Source: Candidatus Pacearchaeota archaeon CG10_big_fil_rev_8_21_14_0_10_35_13 (GTDB lineage Archaea > Nanobdellota > Nanobdellia > Pacearchaeales > GW2011-AR1). Taken from it: 6,793 bases of DNA. The translations under genes and the position numbers were made by a program. The notes under the pieces were generated by a model. It saw only the letters and a program-made list of their open reading frames with translations. It was not told the origin of the DNA and searched no databases. Positions 1-5,576 of the stretch are shown here, one piece after another (the first letter of the stretch is position 1; every line of letters starts with the position of its first letter). The stretch lies in assembly GCA_002763035.1 (NCBI GenBank), contig PFDC01000039.1:1-6793 (forward strand), in the 5' to 3' direction.

Positions 1-12
1 AGTATAAAGCAT
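1..12 (+). repeat. Left terminal inverted repeat of the IS66-type element
   Basis: AGTATAAAGCAT is the perfect reverse complement of 1566-1577. It sits at the window edge, so the true outer boundary could lie a few bases further left. Confidence 0.8.
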
Positions 13-22
13 AGACGATAGA

Positions 23-30
23 TTTATATA
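23..30 (+). promoter_or_regulatory. TATA box of the IS operon
   Basis: TTTATATA is centred about 26 bp upstream of the ATG at 53. This is archaeal TATA spacing for a leaderless transcript that starts at or next to the start codon. Confidence 0.6.
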
Positions 31-32
31 TG

Positions 33-51
33 GGATATCCTTAAGATATCC
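33..51. promoter_or_regulatory. 19-bp palindrome, possible operator of the IS operon
   Basis: GGATATCCTTAAGATATCC has 7-bp perfect arms (33-39 and 45-51) around a 5-bp centre. It fills the space between the TATA box and the start codon at 53, so a bound protein would block transcription initiation. The first gene of the operon is AbrB-like, and autoregulation is a natural inference. The arms could instead form a weak RNA hairpin, but the predicted transcript starts downstream of them, which argues against that. Confidence 0.45.
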
Positions 52-52
52 T

Positions 53-220
53 ATGAAGAAAGTAATAATAAATACTAAAAACAAGATTTCTATAGAAAAT
101 ATTGAAGGTTTTGTAAAAAGGAGGGTTACAAAGTTTGGCAATAGTGCCAAAGTAGACTGCCCAAAAGAGTTTTTAGGAAAAGAAGTCTATCTTGTAATAG
201 TGAAAAATGAATCTAATTGA
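53..220 (+). CDS. DUF2080-type transposon-encoded protein, AbrB-like
   Basis: This 55-aa protein resembles the archaeal DUF2080 family of transposase-associated proteins. The diagnostic stretch is residues 25-49, with VTKFGNSAKVDCPKEFLGK followed by a hydrophobic strand. The G-N-S-A-x-V-x-x-P-K pattern also resembles the swapped-hairpin AbrB/MazE DNA-binding fold. The start is the only ATG correctly spaced from the TATA box at 23-30. The gene overlaps the transposase start (207) by 14 bp in another frame, so the two are probably translationally coupled in one operon. Its role is not established to my knowledge. Binding the element ends or repressing its own promoter is my inference, supported by the palindrome at 33-51. 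The protein looks intact. Confidence 0.8.
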   Translation: MKKVIINTKNKISIENIEGFVKRRVTKFGNSAKVDCPKEFLGKEVYLVIVKNESN

Positions 221-1556
221 TGAAAACCAAAAATTAAAAGAACAATTGGAATACGAAATAAAAAAGAGAGATGATTGGCAAGAAAAATATTATGAACTCT
301 TAAATGAATTAAAGAAGACGCAAGAATTGCTTAGGCAATTCCTGAATGAAAATACTCCTTCGTCAAAACTGCCTTTCAAATATCCATCTAAAGATAAATC
401 TGAAAATGAACCAAAGCCTCGAGGAAAACCTGAAGGCTCTAACGGTGGAAACAAAGAAGCTCCTGAAGATGTTGATAGAAAAGTAAAAGTAAGACTTGAA
501 GGAAAATGTAATAAATGTGGGAAAGTTATCAGAAGAAAAGATATTGAGACAAGATTGAGATATGTCTATGATGCAATAATCAAAGCAATCATTATCGAGG
601 TTGAAGAAGAAACTTATCTTTGTGATTGTGGAGAATTTTGTATAGGAAAACATCCAGACATCCCTCAAAAAGGAATGATAGGATATAACTTACAAACATT
701 ATTTACAGAAATGAAATTCAATTTTTCTGCTTCTTATGCTAATATATCCAAATTTTTTGATAATGTGACCGAAGGTAAAATTAGATTTAGCCCTAAAGCA
801 ATCAATGACTGCATCGGAAGAATTGCTGATAATCTTGAACCATCTTATGATAAAATTGAGAGTGAAATTAAAAATCAAGATTATGCTTACAGCGACGAGA
901 CTTCTTGGCCAGTTAATGGAGTAAGATGGTATTTATGGCTTTTTACTACGGCGAATTTTGTATTTATAACAATAAAAAATTCTAGAGCAAGAAAAGTATT
1001 AATTGATATTTTTGGAGAAGATTATCATGGTGGAATTATTAGTGATTGTTATAGAGTTTATGATAATTTTGCAAAATGGTATCAGAAATGCTGGGTGCAT
1101 TTGTTGAGAAAGGTAAAATTTGAATCAGAAAGATATCCAAATAACGTTAAAAAGTTGTATGAACAATTGAAGGTTCTCCATCGAGAGATGAAAGATTTTC
1201 TTTCAGAAAATCCTCCTCCAGAGATTAGGAAAGAAAAGAAAAAAGAGTTTGAAAAAAAGTTGAATGAAATTATTAATTACAAATATTGGTGCAAAGAAGC
1301 TAAAAGCATTATTGATAATTGGCTTATTACTTATCGAGGGCATTGGCTTACAGCAATAGAAATTGAGGGAATAAGCCTCGATAATAATCTTTGCGAAAGA
1401 AAAATAAGAAATTCAATTGGATGGAGAAAAATGCTTGGCGGGCATAGAACAAGAGAAGGAACAAAACAGTATTCAATTATTCAAACGCATAGAATGACAT
1501 GGAAACACCAAGGAAAATATCCTTACAATGAATTGTTAAACGTGCTCAAAAATTAG
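207..1556 (+). CDS. IS66-family DDE transposase
   Basis: This 449-aa protein should catalyse cut-and-join transposition of the surrounding element. In order, it has a charged leucine-rich coiled coil (about 1-48) and a Pro/Lys/Gly-rich linker (50-90). A zinc-finger-like segment follows (C101-x2-C104, then C139-x-C141 and C145). The DDE core comes last: D230 in SDETSW, D280 in SDCYRVY and E397 in NNLCERKIR, with a W-rich segment at 240-245 and the CWVHLLRK block at 295-302. These blocks are characteristic of the IS66 TnpC core. The frame is open throughout and all three acidic residues are present, so it is probably functional. It overlaps the DUF2080 gene by 14 bp, and no Shine-Dalgarno is evident, which fits coupling. 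The second half of the finger is C-x-C rather than C-x2-C, a small departure from the usual spacing. Confidence 0.88.
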   Translation: MNLIDENQKLKEQLEYEIKKRDDWQEKYYELLNELKKTQELLRQFLNENTPSSKLPFKYPSKDKSENEPKPRGKPEGSNGGNKEAPEDVDRKVKVRLEGKCNKCGKVIRRKDIETRLRYVYDAIIKAIIIEVEEETYLCDCGEFCIGKHPDIPQKGMIGYNLQTLFTEMKFNFSASYANISKFFDNVTEGKIRFSPKAINDCIGRIADNLEPSYDKIESEIKNQDYAYSDETSWPVNGVRWYLWLFTTANFVFITIKNSRARKVLIDIFGEDYHGGIISDCYRVYDNFAKWYQKCWVHLLRKVKFESERYPNNVKKLYEQLKVLHREMKDFLSENPPPEIRKEKKKEFEKKLNEIINYKYWCKEAKSIIDNWLITYRGHWLTAIEIEGISLDNNLCERKIRNSIGWRKMLGGHRTREGTKQYSIIQTHRMTWKHQGKYPYNELLNVLKN

Positions 1557-1565
1557 TTATTGAGG

Positions 1566-1577
1566 ATGCTTTATACT
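1566..1577 (-). repeat. Right terminal inverted repeat of the IS66-type element
   Basis: ATGCTTTATACT is the exact reverse complement of bases 1-12. It contains CTTTATACT, the same string found in the three minus-strand host promoters of this window, here pointing outward toward the lipoprotein gene. Confidence 0.82.
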
Positions 1578-1631
1578 TACCAACAAAAAGATGTTTTATG
1601 TAACCCCTATAAAGTTAATAAAAGGGAAAGA

Positions 1632-1638
1632 TTTATAA
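1632..1638 (+). promoter_or_regulatory. TATA box of the lipoprotein gene
   Basis: TTTATAA is centred 26 bp upstream of the ATG at 1661. It is preceded by the purine-rich GGGAAAG, a plausible TFB recognition element. The spacing predicts a leaderless transcript. Confidence 0.6.
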
Positions 1639-1660
1639 GTCATAGTTACTAATAATCCTT

Positions 1661-2104
1661 ATGAACCTAAAAAATTTAGGAATTACGGGGCTATTATTGC
1701 TTGCAGGTTGCGGAGGATCAGGAGTACAAGAGATAAGAAGTCCTGAAAGAACCGGAACAATTAAAGGAATAAACTACGAAATAAAAGGGCTGCAAGAAGT
1801 AACAGCAGAACTAATACCCAGGGGACACAGCATAGGAACATTAGGAGGAAAATATAGTAGTTATGCATACCTCTCATTACACGGAGAAGACCCTGAAGGA
1901 AAAGGGAGAATGCTCTGCATAACAAAGGATTTAGGTTCTAATGACGGACTGATAAAATTAACTCTCGCAGCAGCATTATTATCATCAGAAGAAAATGATG
2001 GTGATAAAGAAACAGTAAAAGTAAGAGGACATTACGATAATAACACAGGAATACTAACAATGAAATCATTAACCGCAGAAGGTTACGAAATAAAACTAGA
2101 ATAA
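1661..2104 (+). CDS. Small predicted lipoprotein of unknown function
   Basis: This 147-aa protein has a short N-terminal signal: MNLKN, a hydrophobic run ITGLLLLAG (8-16), then Cys17. LLAGC is a good lipobox, so the protein is probably lipid-anchored on the outer face of the cytoplasmic membrane with about 130 residues exposed. Gly and Ser follow the Cys, a usual flexible tether. The rest alternates short hydrophobic and polar stretches and looks beta-rich (for example YSSYAYLSLHG and TVKVRGHYDNNTGILTMKSL). This could be a small beta-barrel or OB-like fold, but I recognise no family. The start is supported by the TATA spacing. The gene begins 83 bp after the IS66-type element and converges on the peptidase gene with a 93-bp gap. 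Confidence 0.75.
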   Translation: MNLKNLGITGLLLLAGCGGSGVQEIRSPERTGTIKGINYEIKGLQEVTAELIPRGHSIGTLGGKYSSYAYLSLHGEDPEGKGRMLCITKDLGSNDGLIKLTLAAALLSSEENDGDKETVKVRGHYDNNTGILTMKSLTAEGYEIKLE

Positions 2105-2156
2105 AGAGATTAATATAATATGCCCCCTACCAAAATCTGGGGTTGAAGAATTCTAC

Positions 2157-2162
2157 AAAAAA
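2157..2162 (-). terminator. Possible T-run terminator of the peptidase-MA-like gene
   Basis: A run of six A on the plus strand reads as six T on the minus strand, 36 bp beyond the stop codon of the 2198-2824 gene. Archaeal polymerase often stops at such T-runs. Nearby CCCC/GGGG (2124-2127 and 2139-2142) could form a weak 4-bp stem. The support is slight. Confidence 0.25.
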
Positions 2163-2197
2163 TCGAAGAAATCAGAGGGTTTATGATTACAAGACTT

Positions 2198-2824
2198 TTA
2201 TAAGACCTTGAAGCTCTCATACTTTAACTCAAAACCATAAGTCTTCTTGAATAATTCAGAAAACTTTTCTTTAGTATCAACGCCTTTCAAGGACTTTAGC
2301 ACCTTAAGAATTTTTTCTTTACCATAAGTCTTAACAAGGAATTCTACAGCAAACCCTGATCCCCCATAAACATGCATTCCACCCTGATTGTAATACTCTA
2401 AGAAATTCTTAAGATTCTCAGGTTTCTTCTTGAACTTGTTTTGTCCAGAAAGATAAATAGCTAATCCTTCATTAAGCCATGTTGGGACATTACTAGAGAA
2501 TCCTGTTATTACATGAATGAACGAGTGTGCTAACTCATGCATTATTAATGCAGCGTATTCTTCTATGGAATACTTATGACTGCTTTCTTTCTCATAATTT
2601 TTATAGTCAAGAACATAAACATCTGTTTGATAACCCCAACCAACAACCCAATCCTCAGTCTTCTTACTCTCAAGAGAATCAATAGTCTTCCTGTCAGGAA
2701 CAAGGAATACTTTAGGCTTATTCCTATTCCAACCTAAACCAAAAAATTTGTCAAGCTCACTCATTGAATCATCATAAATCCCCTTAACAAAATCATCATC
2801 ACGTAAGTTAATATCAAAAACCAT
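2198..2824 (-). CDS. Peptidase MA-like zinc metallopeptidase (HExxH)
   Basis: This 208-aa protein carries the gluzincin signature HELAH (H96, E97, H100) followed by WLNEGLA, where E119 is the likely third zinc ligand. The pattern HExxH, about 18 residues, N-E-G-L-A fits the peptidase MA family. So does the C-terminal part: YGGSGFAVEFLVKTYG (153-168), then a helix and a short repeat-like tail. I see no signal peptide or membrane segment, so it should be cytoplasmic. Its substrate is unknown. The N-terminal half (PKVFLVPDRKTIDSL, 37-51) resembles the strand-helix segment that precedes the catalytic helix in this family. The start is supported by a TATA box 25 bp upstream. It lies 52 bp downstream of the GNAT-like gene on the same strand but has its own promoter. 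Confidence 0.82.
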   Translation of the reverse strand: MVFDINLRDDDFVKGIYDDSMSELDKFFGLGWNRNKPKVFLVPDRKTIDSLESKKTEDWVVGWGYQTDVYVLDYKNYEKESSHKYSIEEYAALIMHELAHSFIHVITGFSSNVPTWLNEGLAIYLSGQNKFKKKPENLKNFLEYYNQGGMHVYGGSGFAVEFLVKTYGKEKILKVLKSLKGVDTKEKFSELFKKTYGFELKYESFKVL

Positions 2825-2845
2825 ATGATAATAAGAAAATAATAG

Positions 2846-2851
2846 TATAAA
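2846..2851 (-). promoter_or_regulatory. TATA box of the peptidase-MA-like gene
   Basis: On the minus strand this reads CTTTATACT, centred about 25 bp upstream of the start at 2824. The extended stretch CCATTAATTCTTTATACT (2861-2844) matches the promoter at 4909-4892 in 17 of 18 bases. Confidence 0.65.
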
Positions 2852-2876
2852 GAATTAATGGTTGACAAAATTAAAA

Positions 2877-3347
2877 CTAATGTTTCATTATTAACTCGTA
2901 CCAGAGCATCTCAAGAGAAAGAGTTATATTCTCCTTTTTTACAAGTACGAAACCGCTTTTTTTAAAGAATTCATTATTATCCATGAACTCAAAAGTATCA
3001 GTTATGATTTTCCTTACACCCTTAAGTTTGCATAACATAACAAACTCTTTTAGTAACTTATCTTTTACCTCAGACTTCCTTGATGTAATGTAATGAATCA
3101 TAGCATTATTTTCTTGAGCATTCTTATAACCAACAATAAAACCTACGACAGTATTACCATCCAGTGCTAAGAAAGATATTAGTTCAGGATTATCAAACTC
3201 TTTCCTAACACTCCCCTCCTGAGCATGCTCCCTTAAACTATTAATCATTTCTTGAGGAAACTTAGGATTAGGACTCTTCAAATCATACAACATTAATTCA
3301 GAGATCTCCTTTGAATATTCAATTGTCGCATCTATTATTTTCATCAT
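2877..3347 (-). CDS. GNAT-like N-acetyltransferase with a degenerate CoA loop
   Basis: This 156-aa protein has the GNAT layout: the N-terminal strand MKIIDAT and an early helix, a beta hairpin SFLALDGNTVVGFIVGY (58-74), the strand AMIHYITSR (82-90), a long helix (94-108), then IITDTF (114-119) and NNEFFKKSGFVLVKKE (124-139). The last block is the usual N-x-x-x-(Y/F)-x-K-x-GF end of the fold. The pyrophosphate-binding loop, normally R/Q-x-x-G-x-G/A, reads R90-K-S-E-V-K and lacks both glycines. Acetyl-CoA binding may therefore be altered or lost. Substrate is unknown. The TATA box at 3371-3376 lies about 26 bp from the ATG at 3347, which favours this start over the next in-frame ATG (3344). It is divergent from the EExxH gene across 73 bp. 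Confidence 0.72.
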   Translation of the reverse strand: MMKIIDATIEYSKEISELMLYDLKSPNPKFPQEMINSLREHAQEGSVRKEFDNPELISFLALDGNTVVGFIVGYKNAQENNAMIHYITSRKSEVKDKLLKEFVMLCKLKGVRKIITDTFEFMDNNEFFKKSGFVLVKKENITLSLEMLWYELIMKH

Positions 3348-3370
3348 AATAACTATTGAAGGGTCTTTAG

Positions 3371-3376
3371 TATAAA
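3371..3376 (-). promoter_or_regulatory. TATA box of the GNAT-like gene
   Basis: CTTTATACT on the minus strand is centred about 26 bp upstream of 3347. It forms one side of a divergent promoter whose other side serves the gene at 3421. Confidence 0.65.
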
Positions 3377-3392
3377 GGATTATTGGTAATAA

Positions 3393-3399
3393 TTAAATA
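3393..3399 (+). promoter_or_regulatory. TATA box of the EExxH gene
   Basis: TTAAATA is centred 25 bp upstream of the ATG at 3421. It lies 16 bp inside the opposite-facing TATA box, so the two promoters are tightly packed back to back. Confidence 0.55.
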
Positions 3400-3420
3400 G
3401 TTATTAGACTTAAGGATTTC

Positions 3421-4200
3421 ATGATACCTGAGATAAACTTCCAAGTACCAACTCCTGAGAAAGTAGCAGAATTCGTTTATTCCTTAAAAGAAAGTCTTGG
3501 AGAAACGGTAGAAGATGCAGAAGAGAATTATGAGAATCAAGAAGCATGCATATTCATCCCGCTGAGTAAAGAACTTGTAAGGAGAATAATAATGAGCAAG
3601 GAATTAACTGATGAATTACGAGAAGAGATTTCTGAGATAATAAGACCATTATTAAATAAAGAAAAAGAGGAACTTGATAAAACACTAATAAAGATTAAGG
3701 AATTATGGGCTAAGATAAACAAAAGTTATTGGAAGGAAATAGAAAAGTACTTCCCAGGACTAATTGAAGAATCTTATGATGCTTACTTAACAAACATCGT
3801 TTGCGGGGCTTATTTTGATGGTAATGAGGTGACAATACCAAAGTATAAGAGTGTTAATGAAAGCTTATTCGTCTACGTGATGGCAGAAGAATTACTACAT
3901 TTGGCCTATTGGAAGTTTTGGGAAGAGCTTTGTGGTAAGAGAAAAGAAGAATTTATGTGGAATTCTGGAATTGAAGGATGGAACTCTTGGAATATCAGTG
4001 AAGCAATACCAGAATACCTATTGATTAATAACCCCACATTCAAGAAATATGGTTGGGATAAGTTCAAAAGAACCAATAGTTATCCATGGCTTGATAAGAT
4101 AAGACCTTTGCTTGACCCCCTGTGGAAGAATAAGAAGAGCTTCAAAGAATTTGTTATAAAGAGTCATAAAGTTTTAGGGATAAGAATAGACCCCAGATAA
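3421..4200 (+). CDS. Metallopeptidase-like protein with EExxH in place of HExxH
   Basis: This 259-aa protein belongs to no family I can name. It is related to the neighbouring gene at 4174-4872. The match is clearest at AEELLHLAYWKFW (155-167) against the partner's HELFHLHYWKIW, then ISEAIPEYLL against LSEVVVELVL, and near the C-terminus PLWKNKKSFKEF against PLWSEHGGFDSF. The partner has HExxH; here the first His is Glu156 (E156-E157-L-L-H160). E194 or E198 would be the downstream acidic ligand. A classical zinc site would lack one ligand, so the protein may be non-catalytic or use a different metal arrangement. The N-terminal region (40-115) is helical and highly charged and has no counterpart of similar length in the partner. 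There is no signal peptide. It overlaps the convergent partner by 27 bp. Confidence 0.72.
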   Translation: MIPEINFQVPTPEKVAEFVYSLKESLGETVEDAEENYENQEACIFIPLSKELVRRIIMSKELTDELREEISEIIRPLLNKEKEELDKTLIKIKELWAKINKSYWKEIEKYFPGLIEESYDAYLTNIVCGAYFDGNEVTIPKYKSVNESLFVYVMAEELLHLAYWKFWEELCGKRKEEFMWNSGIEGWNSWNISEAIPEYLLINNPTFKKYGWDKFKRTNSYPWLDKIRPLLDPLWKNKKSFKEFVIKSHKVLGIRIDPR

Positions 4201-4872
4201 CCCCGCAGACTCTTTAAGAAAAGAGTCGAAGCCCCCATGTTCACTCCATAACGGAAGAACCTTATCAGCTAAGGACTGAACCTCATCCCAAAATACCAAC
4301 TTTCTTCTATCAGGAATGAGGAATCTTGAAACTTCAGAATCCCTAAGCACTAACTCCACCACCACTTCTGATAACTTCCAGGCCTTATCCCTGTCATAAT
4401 CCTTAAATAATGAATCCCAAATCTTCCAGTAATGAAGATGAAATAACTCGTGGATGATTCCGTAATAATCACCTTCCTTAAAATAAATCCATAAGGTATT
4501 ACTATTAACATTATAACCCCCTGATTTGTAGAAGCTTAAAAGAAAACAATCAAAAGTTCCAATAACTTCATGACTAGTAACTTTATTTAATGCATCAAAC
4601 AATGATTCCTCAAATGATTCCCAACCACTAATAATTAACGGAAGCTGATTCTCTAAAGCATTACTATTACCAGAAGAACTAATTATTAATAAGAGTTCTT
4701 CCTTAATAACAGAGAACTCCTCAGACTTAATCCTAACATAAAAATCTTCGGAAATACTAACACCTAACCCCCTAAACATAAGATCATCATAACCCTTAGT
4801 ATAATTCTTGATGTAATTAGCAAACTTACGAGCCTCAAATTCTGAACTAGCAACAGAAAAGTTGACCTTCAT
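4174..4872 (-). CDS. Putative zinc metallopeptidase (HExxH), relative of the adjacent gene
   Basis: This 232-aa protein contains IIHELFHLHYWKIW (139-152), with H141, E142 and H145 forming a standard HExxH zinc motif. LSEVVVELVL follows (167-176), where E169 or E173 could be the third ligand. The N-terminal half (1-75) contains short alternating strands and helices; 105-133 leads into the catalytic helix; a C-terminal helix around PLWSEHGGFDSFLKE (207-221) resembles the end of the gene at 3421-4200. No signal peptide is visible, so it should be cytoplasmic. I do not recognise a named peptidase family, and protease activity is inferred from the motif alone. The start is supported by a TATA box 24-25 bp upstream. 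The gene shares a divergent promoter region with the methyltransferase and converges on its relative with 27 bp of overlap. Confidence 0.74.
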   Translation of the reverse strand: MKVNFSVASSEFEARKFANYIKNYTKGYDDLMFRGLGVSISEDFYVRIKSEEFSVIKEELLLIISSSGNSNALENQLPLIISGWESFEESLFDALNKVTSHEVIGTFDCFLLSFYKSGGYNVNSNTLWIYFKEGDYYGIIHELFHLHYWKIWDSLFKDYDRDKAWKLSEVVVELVLRDSEVSRFLIPDRRKLVFWDEVQSLADKVLPLWSEHGGFDSFLKESAGLSGVYSYP

Positions 4873-4893
4873 GAAATGATAATGAAGAATAAG

Positions 4894-4899
4894 TATAAA
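4894..4899 (-). promoter_or_regulatory. TATA box of the HExxH gene
   Basis: CTTTATACT on the minus strand is centred 24-25 bp upstream of 4872. The bases before it (CCGTTAATT) are nearly the same as those before the TATA box of the peptidase-MA-like gene. Confidence 0.65.
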
Positions 4900-4915
4900 G
4901 AATTAACGGAAATAA

Positions 4916-4922
4916 TTATATA
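4916..4922 (+). promoter_or_regulatory. TATA box of the methyltransferase gene
   Basis: TTATATA is centred 25 bp upstream of the ATG at 4944. It is arranged back to back with the box at 4894-4899, exactly as at 3371-3399. Confidence 0.6.
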
Positions 4923-4924
4923 GT

Positions 4925-4935
4925 TAGGGTCCCTA
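4925..4935. promoter_or_regulatory. 11-bp palindrome, possible operator of the methyltransferase gene
   Basis: TAGGGTCCCTA is a perfect palindrome around a central T. It lies between the TATA box and the predicted transcription start at 4944. It is GC-rich in an AT-rich spacer and falls in the part of the promoter that differs most from the sister promoter at 3421. A regulator site is plausible; no candidate protein can be named. Confidence 0.35.
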
Positions 4936-4943
4936 GTGATTTC

Positions 4944-5576
4944 ATGGATACAAAAAGTTACTGGAATGGGCACTATGACAGAACGAGAATTAACAAAAAC
5001 CCTAACCTGGAAATCTTTAAACGTTTTTTTAGTGATTACCAAGACCAAATTGGTCCTCCAGTTTTAGATGTTGGGTGTGGGGACGGAGCGATCCTAAAAT
5101 TTTTATTTGAGAGGGGCTATACAAACCTTTTAGGGATAGATATTTCCGATGTTGCTATATCCCTTTTCAGAAATGGACCCCCAAAGATTAACGCCCTTGT
5201 AGAGGACGCCCATAACCTAGATGGAATTCTTGAAAAGGAATTTTTCTCATTCATAATCTCATCCATGACTCTTCACCATGAAGATTATGAAAACGCAAAA
5301 AGCGACTTGGTTCATTGGACTTCTTTTCTTAAGCCTGGGGATTTAATTTACCTCTTAACAAGAAGCAACTCTTCATTAAACGGAGGCGAGACGAGAGTTG
5401 GAAATTCAACATACTTCTTACCACATATAAATAAGAATAGGGTACATTTTAGTTACGAATCTCTCAGAGAGATAATCTCTCCTCAACTCAGAATTATGAA
5501 ATTTGAGGATGTCCATTTCTCAGGTTTGAAAGGGGCAAAAATAAGTGCTTGGATGGTGGTTGCTAGAAAAGAATGA
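4944..5576 (+). CDS. Class I SAM-dependent methyltransferase
   Basis: This 210-aa protein has the Rossmann-type methyltransferase signature. Motif I is PPVLDVGCGDGAILKFL (38-54), which binds SAM. LLGIDIS (62-68) holds the acidic residue D66 for the ribose. VEDAHNL (86-92) supplies D88 near the adenine. FIISSMTLHHEDYENA (103-118) is the motif IV/post-motif strand, and LKPGDLIYLLTR (129-140) is motif VI. The opening YWNGHYDR (6-13) is also typical of this group. The LHHED box resembles small-molecule methyltransferases (UbiE/Tam-like), but the acceptor cannot be told from sequence. Length is normal and the gene is intact. It is divergent from the HExxH gene across 71 bp, and its 3' end overlaps the PHP gene by 14 bp, tail to tail. 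Confidence 0.88.
   Translation: MDTKSYWNGHYDRTRINKNPNLEIFKRFFSDYQDQIGPPVLDVGCGDGAILKFLFERGYTNLLGIDISDVAISLFRNGPPKINALVEDAHNLDGILEKEFFSFIISSMTLHHEDYENAKSDLVHWTSFLKPGDLIYLLTRSNSSLNGGETRVGNSTYFLPHINKNRVHFSYESLREIISPQLRIMKFEDVHFSGLKGAKISAWMVVARKE

Larger units (their letters stand above)
1..1577 (+). mobile_element. IS66-type insertion sequence, apparently complete
   Basis: The first 12 bases (AGTATAAAGCAT) are exactly reverse-complemented at 1566-1577, which lies 10 bp past the transposase stop codon. These look like terminal inverted repeats. Between them are a DUF2080-type small gene and a full-length DDE transposase. At about 1.58 kb with one DDE gene, the element resembles the short single-transposase branch of IS66 (ISBst12-like) rather than the longer tnpA-tnpB-tnpC forms. 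The inverted repeat may start one base further in, at GTATAAAG. The left flank is outside the window, so a target duplication cannot be tested; IS66 elements usually make 8 bp, which would be 1578-1585 here. Family assignment is from the transposase. Confidence 0.82.

Noticed and set aside
363..668. Open frame of 101 codons on the minus strand
   Set aside because: It lies wholly inside the transposase, is rich in Phe, Ser and Ile as expected for antisense of AT-rich code, and has no TATA box at the right distance.
2120..2145. CCCC/GGGG element between the convergent genes as a strong terminator
   Set aside because: Only a 4-bp stem with a long loop and no adjacent T-run; too weak to call by itself.
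3537..3722. Short minus-strand open frame inside the EExxH gene
   Set aside because: Low-complexity hydrophobic antisense product with no promoter and no family resemblance.
2844..4900. The recurring AGTATAAAG copies as remnants of IS ends or miniature elements
   Set aside because: They match the IS end only over the TATA core, and each lies 24-27 bp upstream of a start codon, so promoters explain them better.
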